DNA of 64,000 nucleotides from G964291335 sp964291335 (GCA_964291335.2 OZ219748.1:2294001-2358000); one strand, 5' to 3'. Shown: positions 26,099 through 35,070, numbered from the stretch's first letter. Numbers and translations: made by a program. Notes: generated by a model not told the origin, from the sequence alone.

Positions 26099-28009
26099 TT
26101 ACTGGCTCCAGGTCATGGTGTTAATCAGGATGCGGCGGCCGCCGGGCATATTGACGAACTCCAGGTCTTTGTTCACGCCCCAAACCGACACGATTTCCAT
26201 CATGGGCAGTTGCAGCAGGTTGGTCGTGAAGACGCCATAGGCTTCGGTCATCAGCTCCTGCCGTTCCTCGCCGCTGGCGGACAGGGCCCGCTGGCCCAGG
26301 GCATGCCACTCGGCGTTGCAGTTCTTGGAACGGTTAGCCTCGCAGCTCATATAGAAGTTAATCTGGCGGCCAAAGTCGAAGTACTCCCCGCCGGGGGCAA
26401 AGAACACCAGGCCGGGCGAGGCGCCGGTGCGCGGCGGGTCATTCTGCGGCACGGCGGCGGCGGCCTCCTCGGAGGTGGCGCCCGCCTCAAGCTCTTCGGC
26501 ATAAGTTTCCGCCGGGCCGGTCAGGTGCCGGTCGCGCCATACGCTCCCTTCCACCACCTGCGCGTCCACGTTCAGGCCTACCTCCTGCCAGAAGGTAATC
26601 AGAGACTCGGTTATCTCTACATCCTTGGCGTAGCGGCCAGCGCGGGTCCAGAACTCAATCTTGTTCTCCGGGTTGTAGTCGGCTTGCGCCAAAAGTTCCC
26701 GGGCCCTTTCCGGATCGTAAGTATAAATGGGTTTCCAGTTATCCTCATTGACGCCCAAAGTGCCGGGGATGCCATTGGGGCCGCTGGAGCAGCGGGATTC
26801 CGGGCCGAAGAAAGCCAGCGCCAGTTCTTCGCAATTAATGGCATGGGTCAGCGCCTGGCGCACCTCCAGCTTACTCAGTTCCGGGTGCCAGATGGTATCC
26901 GTGTTAATGGTATAAACCTCGCCCGATACCACCTTGACCGTCTTGCCGTGCTCGCTGTTGTTAATCGGCTCGGCCTGGTCGATGGAAACAGCCCAGGAAA
27001 GGTCGGCCTCGCCGGTCTGAATCATGGCCGAGCGCACCGTCTCTTCTTCCCGCCAAACGTAAGTGGCTTCGTTGATGGTGGGAGCCTGGGTCATAAAGTT
27101 GACCGGCTGCGGTTCCAGGTAGTCTTCATTGACAGTGAGGGTAATATACTCGCCGCGCACCCACTCTCCCCACTTGTAGGGGCCCCAGCCAATGACCTGA
27201 CCATCGGCGTCCCGTTCCTCCTGGGATACGTTCTGGTGGTAGCCGGGGGCAACGAAAACGTGGAACTGGCCGAAGCGGGGCAATACCGGGCAGCCGGCCG
27301 GGCTGTCGCAGATGAAGTCCACAGTGTAATCATCGATGATTTCGGCGTGGGCTTCGCGGACCTGGGAATAGGGCTGATACTCCACGTTGCTGCCCAACTG
27401 GTTGATGGTATAAGCGGCGGCTTCGGCGTTCCACGGTTCCCCATTGTGGAAGGTTATGCCCTCCTGCAGGGTAAGCCGCCACTTGTTTGGCTCATACTGC
27501 TCAAAGCCGGTAAAGCCGGCGGTGGCCGTGTCGGTAAAGTCGGGGCCAAAGAAGGAGATGGGCTGGGCCACGTTGTGGACCACCTGGTTCGGGTACAGGG
27601 TGGTGCTGAGCCACGGGTCGGGGATGGAAGGCTCCTCGTTGATGACGATTACTATATCGTCGCGGGCGGCCTCCACCATCATATCAGCCGGGCGGGCTGT
27701 GGGCTGCACCGTAGGCACCGGGGTATGGACGGCCGGGGGCGCAGTGGGCTCGGGTTCCTGGGGCATATCGGTGGCTTCGGCCATGGCTTCCGGCTCCGCA
27801 GGCATATCGGTGGTCTCGGCCATCATTTCCGGTTCCGGGGGCATGGTAGCTGTTGCCTCAGGCATCGGCTCCGCTACCGGAGTGGCGGTAGCAGGCGCTG
27901 CCGTGGGCTGTTCGGCGCCGCCGCAGGCAATCACAAAGAGTAGTGCAAGGGAAGTTAAACCAATTAGCCAGCGCCCTACGCTTCGCCGGCCGCGAAAAAA
28001 TGAACTCAC
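26099..28009 (-). CDS. ABC transporter solute-binding lipoprotein, family 5 (peptide/nickel type)
   Basis: A 636-residue lipoprotein. The signal peptide ends in the lipobox L-F-V-I-A-C-G-G with lipidated Cys29. A disordered Pro/Glu/Met/Thr-rich spacer with repeated T-D-M-P-x-E-P (about 35-110) precedes the SBP_bac_5 domain (W-R-L-T-L-Q-E-G-I-T-F-H-N-G-E-P-W, V-R-Q-A-L-T-H-A-I-N). The start is GTG with GGAGG 10 nt upstream. No permease or ATPase genes are adjacent, so it is an orphan receptor. It likely captures oligopeptides or similar organic solutes outside the membrane. Confidence 0.92.
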   Translation of the reverse strand: MSSFFRGRRSVGRWLIGLTSLALLFVIACGGAEQPTAAPATATPVAEPMPEATATMPPEPEMMAETTDMPAEPEAMAEATDMPQEPEPTAPPAVHTPVPTVQPTARPADMMVEAARDDIVIVINEEPSIPDPWLSTTLYPNQVVHNVAQPISFFGPDFTDTATAGFTGFEQYEPNKWRLTLQEGITFHNGEPWNAEAAAYTINQLGSNVEYQPYSQVREAHAEIIDDYTVDFICDSPAGCPVLPRFGQFHVFVAPGYHQNVSQEERDADGQVIGWGPYKWGEWVRGEYITLTVNEDYLEPQPVNFMTQAPTINEATYVWREEETVRSAMIQTGEADLSWAVSIDQAEPINNSEHGKTVKVVSGEVYTINTDTIWHPELSKLEVRQALTHAINCEELALAFFGPESRCSSGPNGIPGTLGVNEDNWKPIYTYDPERARELLAQADYNPENKIEFWTRAGRYAKDVEITESLITFWQEVGLNVDAQVVEGSVWRDRHLTGPAETYAEELEAGATSEEAAAAVPQNDPPRTGASPGLVFFAPGGEYFDFGRQINFYMSCEANRSKNCNAEWHALGQRALSASGEERQELMTEAYGVFTTNLLQLPMMEIVSVWGVNKDLEFVNMPGGRRILINTMTWSQ

Positions 28010-28045
28010 CGGGACATTCCCTCCTGCTGATAAAAAATTATGATT

Positions 28046-28065
28046 TTCGTTGAAAATTCAACGAA
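28046..28065 (-). promoter_or_regulatory. Palindromic operator-like site in the solute-binding-protein leader
   Basis: Arms TTCGTTGAA (28046-28054) and TTCAACGAA (28057-28065) form a perfect 9-bp inverted repeat with a 2-bp centre. It lies just downstream of the -10 and 37 nt before the GTG start, the position expected of a repressor site or a leader hairpin. A two-nucleotide loop is too tight for RNA, so a protein-binding site is favoured. Confidence 0.55.
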
Positions 28066-28077
28066 TGGCCAATAGTC

Positions 28078-28106
28078 AATCTACTACCAAACCGCTTAAT
28101 TGTCAA
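28078..28106 (-). promoter_or_regulatory. Sigma70-type promoter of the solute-binding-protein gene
   Basis: On the minus strand TTGACA (28106-28101) is followed by a 17-bp spacer and TAGATT (28083-28078). Perfect -35, near-consensus -10 and optimal spacing. The transcription start would be near 28071, upstream of the palindrome. Confidence 0.75.
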
Positions 28107-28620
28107 TCGGATTTTAACGTTGATACTCCCAACATGCGTTGGCATAGGCGCATAATAGAGCCAGCCGGGAAACCAGTCTGCCAGGAGGCAGCAACGTATG
28201 CTGAAGGCAGCAGCATGGCTGCCAGCAGCCGGCTCCCGGGTAGCAAGGAAGCAAGGAAGGAATCGTCTATTCCGGGGTTAAAAAAGAGGCGTCCAGCCGG
28301 TTAAGCAAATGTCTGGCTCCTGAGTCGGCAAGCGCCAATGTCCGAGGGCATTCTGCACCCCGAGGAAAATATTGACCGCCGCCGTCCGTTTGTGCTGCAA
28401 AATTCCAGCCCACCCTCCCCGAGCCCGGAAGAGCCATTCTCCAGTAGCGGGCGCTGCCAGAGCCGCCGGACTTGCCGGGAATTTTGGCGCCTGGGGTATA
28501 TTTAGAGGAGGCTGGGGAATATATGCTCCCTGCCTTTTGATGCTCTACGGCTTTGCTGCGCCCTGGCTCCCTCGGTGGCAGCAACAATCAGGGGCGTTAT
28601 TGACCTGCGGGCGGCTGCCG
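28107..28620. other. Intergenic region with a degenerate duplicate
   Basis: About 500 bp without a supported gene. Near 28573-28605 a stretch resembles 28859-28891 inside the neighbouring membrane-protein gene. Read on the minus strand it gives S-I-T-P-L-I-V-A-A-T versus L-I-A-P-L-I-V-A-S-T in the gene. It looks like a decayed partial copy. Confidence 0.4.
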
Positions 28621-29025
28621 CTAATCGACTTTGGGATGCGGTTCGTTAAACTCCCGGCCTTCCTGCTGAGCCCGGAGCCGGCGCTGGTTCCAGGCCTGCC
28701 AACGCTGTTGTATTTCCTGCCGTCCCTGTTCCAGGCCTTGCTCGCGGCCCTGTTCCAGGCCTTGCTCGCGGCCCCGCTTTTCACCCCGCTCTTCCCGGCG
28801 GCGCAAAAACTGCTCTGCAACCATTGGCACACCTTCCACAATCAGAATACCATGGGCGGTGGAAGCAACAATCAGGGGCGCTATCAACCTTAAGGCTTCC
28901 AGCCCGCCAATGCCGCCCAGCCAGCCGGCCCAATACATACCGCCCAGCAACACCATGCCGACGCCATAATGAACCAGAAACAAGGCGAGGAACCAAGCCT
29001 CTCGTCCGGGGCTAACCGGAATCAT
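28621..29025 (-). CDS. Small membrane protein with charged coiled-coil tail
   Basis: A 134-residue protein. Two hydrophobic segments (about 10-31 and 45-62) are followed by a strongly charged helical tail with R-E-Q-G-L-E-Q-G repeated twice and then E-I-Q-Q-R-W-Q-A-W. The repeat is a 24-bp DNA duplication near 28735-28775. Such E/Q/R/G tails occur in several Chloroflexota and cyanobacterial proteins, but no family is assigned. ATG 29025 is chosen; a TTG two codons upstream is possible. Confidence 0.65.
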   Translation of the reverse strand: MIPVSPGREAWFLALFLVHYGVGMVLLGGMYWAGWLGGIGGLEALRLIAPLIVASTAHGILIVEGVPMVAEQFLRRREERGEKRGREQGLEQGREQGLEQGRQEIQQRWQAWNQRRLRAQQEGREFNEPHPKVD

Positions 29026-29097
29026 CAGCAACCGGCATAATTGAGTTTATCAATACCCCTCGACTTATTCTCTGCCGGGGCGGTCTTCTTGCGAATG

Positions 29098-29129
29098 CTT
29101 CAACTTAAGTATAATATCATACGTTGAAG
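29098..29129. promoter_or_regulatory. Inverted repeat flanking a TATAAT box
   Basis: CTTCAAC (29098-29104) and GTTGAAG (29123-29129) form a 7-bp inverted repeat 18 bp apart, with TATAAT between them (29110-29115). The half-site GTTGAA also forms the palindrome at 28046-28065, so one regulator might recognise both. Weak evidence. Confidence 0.35.
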
Positions 29130-29160
29130 ACGTTAATCATCATCAACCGGTCATTGGCTC

Positions 29161-29189
29161 TGGCAAAAAGCCCCTGACCCAGGTATAAT
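29161..29189 (+). promoter_or_regulatory. Antiporter promoter, apparently leaderless
   Basis: TATAAT (29184-29189) lies exactly 7 nt before the ATG at 29197. A weak -35-like TGGCAA (29161-29166) is 17 bp further up. There is no ribosome binding site, so the mRNA should begin at the start codon. Confidence 0.6.
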
Positions 29190-29196
29190 ACTCGCT

Positions 29197-30537
29197 ATGC
29201 TTTCTATGTCTTTGGCCGGCGCCGGCGGCGAAATCAGCGAGCTGCTCATCCGGCTCCTCATCCAACTGGCTGTAATTCTCCTGGCCGCCAAATTGGCCGG
29301 AGAATTGGCCCACCGGTTATTGAAGATACCTTCGGTTTTGGCGGAACTGGGGGTGGGCGTGCTCATCGGCCCCTTCGCCCTGGGCGCCCTGCCCATTCCC
29401 GGCTTTGGCCCCCTGTTTCCATTGCAGTTAGTGGATGGCGAACCGGCGCCCATACCGGTAAGCAACGAATTGTGGTCCCTGGCCCAGTTGGGGTCTATAG
29501 TGCTGCTGTTCGCGGTGGGCCTGGAAACTAACCTGCGGCAATTTTTGCGCTACGCCGGGCCGGCTACGGCGGTGGCTATTGGCGGGTTGATCTTGCCCTT
29601 TGTCCTGGGCGCCGGAGCTACGGTGGTCCTCGGCTTCGCCGGCCCGGACGGCTGGCTGTCGCCCCAGGCTCTTTTCATGGGTTCCATCATGACGGCGACC
29701 TCGGTGGGCATAACCGCCCGAGTGCTGGCCGACTTGCAGCGCATTGATGAGGCCGAGGGAGTAACCATCATCGCTGCGGCGGTGGTGGATGATGTAGTGG
29801 GCATTCTGGTGCTTACAGTAGTAGTGGGTATCAGCGCCACCGGCAGCTTCTCGCTGGGCGCGCTGGGCTGGATAACTTTCAAGGCTGTGGGCTTTTGGCT
29901 GGGATTGACGGCGGCAGGCATTCTGGTGGCCCCCTTGCTGGCCGGTTTTGTGGACAAGTTCCGCACCCAGGGAGCCGTCGTGGCTATTCCCTTATCCCTG
30001 GCCTTGCTGGCCGCCGGCTTCTCTGAATTGTTCGGACTGGCCTTTATCATCGGCGCCTTTTCCATCGGGTTGGCCCTGTCCACCACCCGCCTGGGCCACA
30101 TGGCCGAGGTTTCCATGATGGGCCTGGTGGACTTTCTCGTACCGGTCTTCTTCGTGGTTATGGGAATGCTGGTGGACGTATCGTCAATGCAGGGCGGGCT
30201 GGTGTTCGGATTGATAATTTCGCTCTTGGCGGCAGTGTCCAAGGTAGTGGGTTCCGGGGTGCCGGCCCTGGCTACCGGCTTCAACTTGCGGGGCAGCGCC
30301 CGGGTGGGCGTGGGTATGATGCCCCGTGGTGAGGTAGCCCTGATTATCGCCGGCGTTGGTCTGTCCCAGGGCATCATCGGGGCTGACCTGTTCGGCGTTT
30401 CCATTATGATGACGGTGATAACTACCTTGATTGCCCCGGTGGCGCTGGTTCCCCTGTTCAGCCGGGGCGGCAGCGGCGTGCGCCATCCGGAGGCGATGAC
30501 AGTTTCCGAGCCTACCCCCGAATCGGCGGATAACTAG
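29197..30537 (+). CDS. Cation:proton antiporter, CPA2 family (Na+/H+ or K+/H+ exchanger domain)
   Basis: A 446-residue protein with about 12 membrane helices. Motifs: I-P-S-V-L-A-E-L-G-V-G-V-L-I-G-P near residue 45, L-L-F-A-V-G-L-E-T-N, S-V-G-I-T-A-R-V-L-A-D, V-V-D-D-V-V-G with the paired aspartates of electrogenic antiporters near residue 200, and G-M-M-P-R-G-E-V-A-L-I. No C-terminal TrkA-N domain is fused. It exchanges Na+ or K+ for H+; the ion is unknown. The DD pair favours electrogenic exchange. Confidence 0.9.
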   Translation: MLSMSLAGAGGEISELLIRLLIQLAVILLAAKLAGELAHRLLKIPSVLAELGVGVLIGPFALGALPIPGFGPLFPLQLVDGEPAPIPVSNELWSLAQLGSIVLLFAVGLETNLRQFLRYAGPATAVAIGGLILPFVLGAGATVVLGFAGPDGWLSPQALFMGSIMTATSVGITARVLADLQRIDEAEGVTIIAAAVVDDVVGILVLTVVVGISATGSFSLGALGWITFKAVGFWLGLTAAGILVAPLLAGFVDKFRTQGAVVAIPLSLALLAAGFSELFGLAFIIGAFSIGLALSTTRLGHMAEVSMMGLVDFLVPVFFVVMGMLVDVSSMQGGLVFGLIISLLAAVSKVVGSGVPALATGFNLRGSARVGVGMMPRGEVALIIAGVGLSQGIIGADLFGVSIMMTVITTLIAPVALVPLFSRGGSGVRHPEAMTVSEPTPESADN

Positions 30538-30759
30538 AGCGTACTGATGCTCCGGCGGGGCAGTTGTTCCCGGCGATAACTTCTCGCAATTGTTTCTGCG
30601 CCGTGGCAAAAGCCTCTGCCGTACGGCAGGGTTCCGTCCCACCCTGACCCCTTGACTGCGGGAACGTTCCTGATGGACAAGCAAGTCCTGGCCCGGCCCT
30701 CCGGCTGACGACCGGGCTTGGCATGCAAGTAGCCAGCGTTGAAGTTAAAGGAGGCGCGC

Positions 30760-31044
30760 ATGATTGGCGTATTGACGCACCATTGGGCCAGGTCAGACAA
30801 GGTGGAAGAGGCCCGCAGGCTGCTGGACGGCAACGGGCTGGCCCAAAGCCGGGCCCCCGGCTTCGGCAGCCGGGAGACCCTTTATTCCCTTGCTGACCCT
30901 ACCAAGATAACTACTCTGGTAACCTGGGAAAGCAGCGAAATTTATGACGCCTGGCGGGCCAGCCCGGAGCGGGCCGCGGCCATGGCCGGCGCCGAAGAGC
31001 TATGGGCCCAACCGCCGGAATCCGAGCGGTTCCAGGTAGCCTGA
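30760..31044 (+). CDS. ABM-fold (antibiotic biosynthesis monooxygenase-like) small protein
   Basis: A 94-residue protein beginning M-I-G-V-L-T-H-H-W-A, with the pattern of a dimeric alpha/beta barrel: strand, helix (K-V-E-E-A-R-R-L-L), A-P-G-F-G-S-R-E-T-L-Y, I-T-T-L-V-T-W-E-S, then a helix ending in F-Q-V-A. ATG 30760 follows AAAGGAGG. The family includes quinol monooxygenases and haem-degrading enzymes. The activity here is unknown. It precedes ftsH by about 110 bp. Confidence 0.7.
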   Translation: MIGVLTHHWARSDKVEEARRLLDGNGLAQSRAPGFGSRETLYSLADPTKITTLVTWESSEIYDAWRASPERAAAMAGAEELWAQPPESERFQVA

Positions 31045-31155
31045 AGGCAGGCGATACAGCCCGATTCTTTGCAATTTTGCCCGCGCTGCCTTAAGATATA
31101 AATAGCTACCGCCCAGGCGACATCGGGCCGGAACAGAGTAATCCAAGGGGATGAT

Positions 31156-33150
31156 ATGGGAAGCAACCGCTGGCTGCGCAACAGCCTGGTTTACCTGCTG
31201 ATTATCATTGGTGTAATCGTAATCTTTTACACTGTGATACCCGCCTTCGGTTCCAGCAATGACTTGCCGCTTACCGACGTGGTGGCCAAGGCCAGGAACC
31301 ACGAAGTCAGCGAAATTATCGTGGAAGGCGAGAAACTCACCGTTATCCCCCGGGTTACCGGCGGCGGCGGCACCCAGTTCACCAGCCGCATTAACGACCA
31401 GACCGACATAATGCAGTTGCTGAATGATAACGGCGTCGAAATCGGGCCGGCTGGCGTGCAGGTTACTTTCAAGGGATCCGGCGGTTTGGGCAGCTTTCTG
31501 GGGTTGCTGCTGAACTTTCTGCCTCTGATATTCTTCGGAGGCCTGATTCTGTTCATGATGCGTCAGGCCCAGGGCAGCAATAATCAAACCCTGAGCTTCG
31601 GCCGCAGCCGCGCCCGGATGATGCCTTTTAACCGTCCCACCGTTACCTTCTCCGACGTGGCCGGGGTGGACGAAGCGAAGATGGAACTGGAGGAAGTGGT
31701 GGACTTCCTTAAGTACCCGGAGCGGTTCCTTTCCCTGGGCGCCCGCATTCCCAAGGGGGTGCTGCTGGTGGGGCAGCCGGGGACGGGCAAGACGCTGCTG
31801 GCGCGGGCCGTGGCCGGCGAGGCCGGGGTGCCTTTCTTCCACATCAGCGGCAGTGAGTTTGTGGAAATGTTTGTCGGCGTCGGCGCTGCCCGGGTACGAG
31901 ACCTGTTCGACCAGGCCAAGCGCAACTCGCCCTGTATCGTCTTCGTGGACGAAATTGATGCGGTGGGCCGACACCGGGGCGCCGGTCTGGGTGGCGGCCA
32001 CGATGAGCGGGAGCAGACCTTAAACCAGATTCTGGTGGAGATGGACGGCTTCGAGAGCAATACCAATATTATTGTGCTGGCCGCCACCAACCGCCCGGAT
32101 ATTCTGGACCCGGCCTTGCTCCGGCCCGGCCGCTTCGACCGCCGGGTGGTGCTGGACTTGCCCGATGTGGTGGGACGGCAGGCCATTCTTAAAGTTCATT
32201 CCAACGGCAAACCCCTGTCCCCGGAAATCAGCCTGGATACCCTCGCCAAGGAAACCCCGGGTTTCAGCGGCGCCGACCTGTCTAATCTGATTAACGAAGC
32301 AGCCCTGCTGGCGGCGCGCAAGAACCAGAAAACCATCCGGATGCCTGACTTCGAGGAGGCGGTGGAGCGGGTTATTGCCGGCCCGGAGCGAAAGAGCCGG
32401 GTCATCAATAGCCGCGAGAAGGAAATGACCGCCTACCATGAGGCCGGCCACGCCCTGGTAGCCTGGGTATTGCCCCACGCCGACCGGGTACACAAGATTT
32501 CCATCATCGCCCGGGGCAACATGGGCGGCCACACTACGCTGCTGCCTGAGGAAGACCGCTACCTGTGGACCAAGAATCAGTTTCTGGACATGATGTGCGT
32601 TACTATGGGCGGCAGGGTAGCCGAGGAGCAGATTTTCGATGAGGTAACTACCGGCGCCAGTAATGACCTGGAACGGGCTACCAAGATTGCCCTCAGCATG
32701 ATTAAACGCTACGGCATGAGTAGTTCGCTGGGGCCCCGCACCTTCGGCAAGCGGGAGGAGCTGGTCTTCCTGGGGCGGGAAATCAGTGAGGAGCGGGATT
32801 ACGGCGACAAGGTGGCGGAGGAGATTGACCAGGAGGTTAAGGATCTGGTCAACAACGCCTACGTGCAAGCCTGCAACATTCTGATTGAGCAGAAATCATC
32901 GTTGGTGCGGATTGCGGAATACCTGATTGAACATGAAGCGGTATCCGGCGATGAATTGACTCGCCTGTTCAATGGCGAGGACCTGGGCAGCGAGGGTGAT
33001 GCGGATACGCCGGCTATGCCGCCGGAACCGCCGCCCTTTGCGCCCAAGCCGGCGCCGCGGCCCCAGCCGTCCCCCTCTCCGTCGCCGTCGCTCTCCAGCC
33101 ACAACCACCCGGACCTGGGAAGCGTAACTCCCGGCGGAGGCGACCACTGA
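31156..33150 (+). CDS. ftsH: ATP-dependent zinc metalloprotease FtsH
   Basis: A 664-residue membrane-anchored AAA+ protease. TM1 (about 9-29), periplasmic FtsH_ext domain, TM2 (about 114-135), AAA domain with Walker A near residue 208 (V-G-Q-P-G-T-G-K-T, with Gln instead of the usual Pro), Walker B V-F-V-D-E-I-D-A-V-G, SRH N-R-P-D-I-L-D-P-A-L-L-R-P-G-R-F-D-R, and protease motif H-E-A-G-H near 428. It degrades misassembled membrane proteins and short-lived regulators. The tail of about 45 residues is Pro/Ser-rich and disordered. AAGGGG precedes the ATG. Confidence 0.97.
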   Translation: MGSNRWLRNSLVYLLIIIGVIVIFYTVIPAFGSSNDLPLTDVVAKARNHEVSEIIVEGEKLTVIPRVTGGGGTQFTSRINDQTDIMQLLNDNGVEIGPAGVQVTFKGSGGLGSFLGLLLNFLPLIFFGGLILFMMRQAQGSNNQTLSFGRSRARMMPFNRPTVTFSDVAGVDEAKMELEEVVDFLKYPERFLSLGARIPKGVLLVGQPGTGKTLLARAVAGEAGVPFFHISGSEFVEMFVGVGAARVRDLFDQAKRNSPCIVFVDEIDAVGRHRGAGLGGGHDEREQTLNQILVEMDGFESNTNIIVLAATNRPDILDPALLRPGRFDRRVVLDLPDVVGRQAILKVHSNGKPLSPEISLDTLAKETPGFSGADLSNLINEAALLAARKNQKTIRMPDFEEAVERVIAGPERKSRVINSREKEMTAYHEAGHALVAWVLPHADRVHKISIIARGNMGGHTTLLPEEDRYLWTKNQFLDMMCVTMGGRVAEEQIFDEVTTGASNDLERATKIALSMIKRYGMSSSLGPRTFGKREELVFLGREISEERDYGDKVAEEIDQEVKDLVNNAYVQACNILIEQKSSLVRIAEYLIEHEAVSGDELTRLFNGEDLGSEGDADTPAMPPEPPPFAPKPAPRPQPSPSPSPSLSSHNHPDLGSVTPGGGDH

Positions 33151-33202
33151 AATCGCGGTCAGGTACGCTTGCCGCTCCCATTGAGTAACGCAAGGCAGCT
33201 TT

Positions 33203-33238
33203 AATGCCAGGGGCGGGTTCAAGCCCGCCCCTGGCATT
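33203..33238. repeat. REP-like palindrome after ftsH
   Basis: Arms 33203-33217 (AATGCCAGGGGCGGG) and 33224-33238 are perfectly complementary over 15 bp with a 6-nt loop TTCAAG. It lies about 50 bp past the ftsH stop. The same GGGGCGG core and AATGC edge recur at 35054-35087, so this is a repeat family that may double as a terminator. Confidence 0.75.
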
Positions 33239-33455
33239 CATCGGTTTATATTGCAACTGCCCGAAATGTTACGCGGGCAGTAACGCCCCTGCCGGGCGAA
33301 AGCATTCCCCCAAACTTGCGGAAATGCCGCCGGCAGGGGTTACTCTTTGCTTTGCCGGGGTATATACTGGCCTCGGTCGCATGCTGCGGCATCTTCAGGG
33401 GAAACCCGCCAGGAAAGGCAATCAGGGGTACAGCCGCGGCATCAAGGACTTGCAG

Positions 33456-34787
33456 ATGCTTGACCGACCCAGGGAAACCACCCGACAGCCAGTTTTTTAT
33501 GGCTGGTACATAGTTGCCACCTGCATATTCGTAGCCTTCGTTACCAACGGGGCGCGCAATAGCTTCGGCATCTTTGTGCTGCCCATGTCTGAAGAGTTCG
33601 ACTGGAACCGGGGCACCATCTCCTTTGCCGCTGCTCTGGGCTTCCTGGTCAACGGTTTCACGCAACCCTTCATGGGCAAGCTGCTGGACCGATTTGGCGG
33701 ACGCCGGGTAATTATCGCCAGCCTGGCGGTTTTCGGTCTGGCGACGGCAGCCTTGAGCCTTACCTTTCACTACCTGTTCCTGATTTTCATCTTTGGGTTC
33801 GTTTCATCGGTCGCCCTCAGCGGAATGTCGCTGAACAACACGGGTTCCCTGCTGTCCCGCTGGTTCCGGCGGCGGCGGGCCACCGTAGTGGGCCTTAACG
33901 CCGCGGGCCTGTCGCTGGGCGGGCTGCTGCTGGTGCCTTTCGGCATGTATCTGCTGCAAGCTACCAACTGGCGCATCACCTGGGTTGCCTTCGGCCTTTT
34001 AATTCTGACGCTTTCGGTGCCGTTGGCCTTTTTCTTTCTTCGGGATGATCCCCGGAAAATGAACCTGAACCCGGACGGCGATGTCGATCAACCGGGCGAT
34101 GCGCCCGGAAGCGTTGGCCGACGGGTGGGCATCCTGGATACGGATCGGTGGGCCGAATCTTTCCGTTCCAAACCCATCTGGCAGATGACCATTGCTTACT
34201 TTGCCTGCGGCTATACCACCGCTGTCCTGTCGGTGCATTTCGTGCCTTTCGCCGAATCGCTGGCCGTCGGCCCCCAAGCGGCAGCCTTCATCTTCGCCCT
34301 GATGATGGGGCTGAACGTGGTCGGCAGCATTGGCGCCGGCATATTGTCCGACCGGTTCAGCCGCAAGAATTTGCTGGCGCTGGTTTACTTTGTGCGCGGC
34401 CTGGCCTATATGCTGATGCTGGTCGGGGTTGAACTGCTGGGCCTGGGCGCGCCGGCCCTGGTAATATTCGCCATCATCGCCGGCGTTTCCTGGATTGCCA
34501 CGGCGCCGCTGACGACGTCCCTGATTGCCGACGTTTACGGAGTGCGCGCCCTGGGCACTATTTCCGGCGTGGCCTTCCTGGTACATGCAGTGGGCAGCGG
34601 CATCAGCATTTGGCTGGCCGGCTTCCTGTTCGACCTGACCGGTTCTTACACGGTGCCTTTTGCCATCGCCGGGATGTTGCTGTTCCCGGCTGCGGCCGTT
34701 GCCTTTTCCATTCGGGAGCGAACCTATTCTTCCCGCTACCGCACCGCGGCAGCCCCGGCCGCAGCTCCGGTAGCCGGCGGTCAGTAA
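33456..34787 (+). CDS. Major facilitator superfamily transporter (monocarboxylate/oxalate-formate type)
   Basis: A 443-residue protein with 12 membrane helices in two six-helix halves separated by a charged loop (about 195-235). F-Y-G-W-Y-I-V-A near the start, F-G-I-F-V-L-P-M, G-K-L-L-D-R-F-G-G-R-R in loop 2-3, R-W-F-R-R-R-R-A-T-V-V-G, and G-I-L-S-D-R-F-S-R-K-N in the second half are typical of the MCT/OFA branch. ATG 33456 has AAGGA 7 nt upstream; the open frame before it crosses the palindrome and is not coding. TATATACT at 33361-33368 may be the -10. Substrate: probably a small carboxylate, inferred. Confidence 0.9.
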   Translation: MLDRPRETTRQPVFYGWYIVATCIFVAFVTNGARNSFGIFVLPMSEEFDWNRGTISFAAALGFLVNGFTQPFMGKLLDRFGGRRVIIASLAVFGLATAALSLTFHYLFLIFIFGFVSSVALSGMSLNNTGSLLSRWFRRRRATVVGLNAAGLSLGGLLLVPFGMYLLQATNWRITWVAFGLLILTLSVPLAFFFLRDDPRKMNLNPDGDVDQPGDAPGSVGRRVGILDTDRWAESFRSKPIWQMTIAYFACGYTTAVLSVHFVPFAESLAVGPQAAAFIFALMMGLNVVGSIGAGILSDRFSRKNLLALVYFVRGLAYMLMLVGVELLGLGAPALVIFAIIAGVSWIATAPLTTSLIADVYGVRALGTISGVAFLVHAVGSGISIWLAGFLFDLTGSYTVPFAIAGMLLFPAAAVAFSIRERTYSSRYRTAAAPAAAPVAGGQ

Positions 34788-34824
34788 GAACATTCTCTGG
34801 CCGGCGGCCGGGGAACGGTATCCC

Positions 34825-35070
34825 ATGCCTGCGCTGTGGTCAATTCTGCGCCACCACGATGAAATCGTGGACCCGGACTTTCTAGCCTGGCTGAAGGCCC
34901 AATTGGACCACCTGATTACCCTGGATCCCTGGACGCTGGTGGCAATTCTGGGGGGCGTTGTGCTGGCCATTCCCCTGGTCATAGTGGGTTTCTACCTCTA
35001 TCAGCAGCGCAGGGCATCGCCTCCCTGGAAAAGCGAGCGCCCCCGTCAGCCAAAATGCAGGGGCGGATGA
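34825..35070 (+). CDS. Small single-pass membrane protein
   Basis: An 81-residue protein: amphipathic N-terminal half (I-V-D-P-D-F-L-A-W-L-K-A-Q-L-D-H-L), one membrane helix (about 41-61, L-V-A-I-L-G-G-V-V-L-A-I-P-L-V-I-V-G-F-Y), then a basic tail. It starts 37 bp after the MFS gene and is probably co-transcribed. The last codons run into the REP-like palindrome. No family recognised. Confidence 0.5.
   Translation: MPALWSILRHHDEIVDPDFLAWLKAQLDHLITLDPWTLVAILGGVVLAIPLVIVGFYLYQQRRASPPWKSERPRQPKCRGG

Noticed and set aside
28267..28587. A 106-codon minus-strand frame between the lipoprotein and the small membrane protein
   Set aside because: No ribosome binding site or family feature; it covers the decayed duplicate segment.
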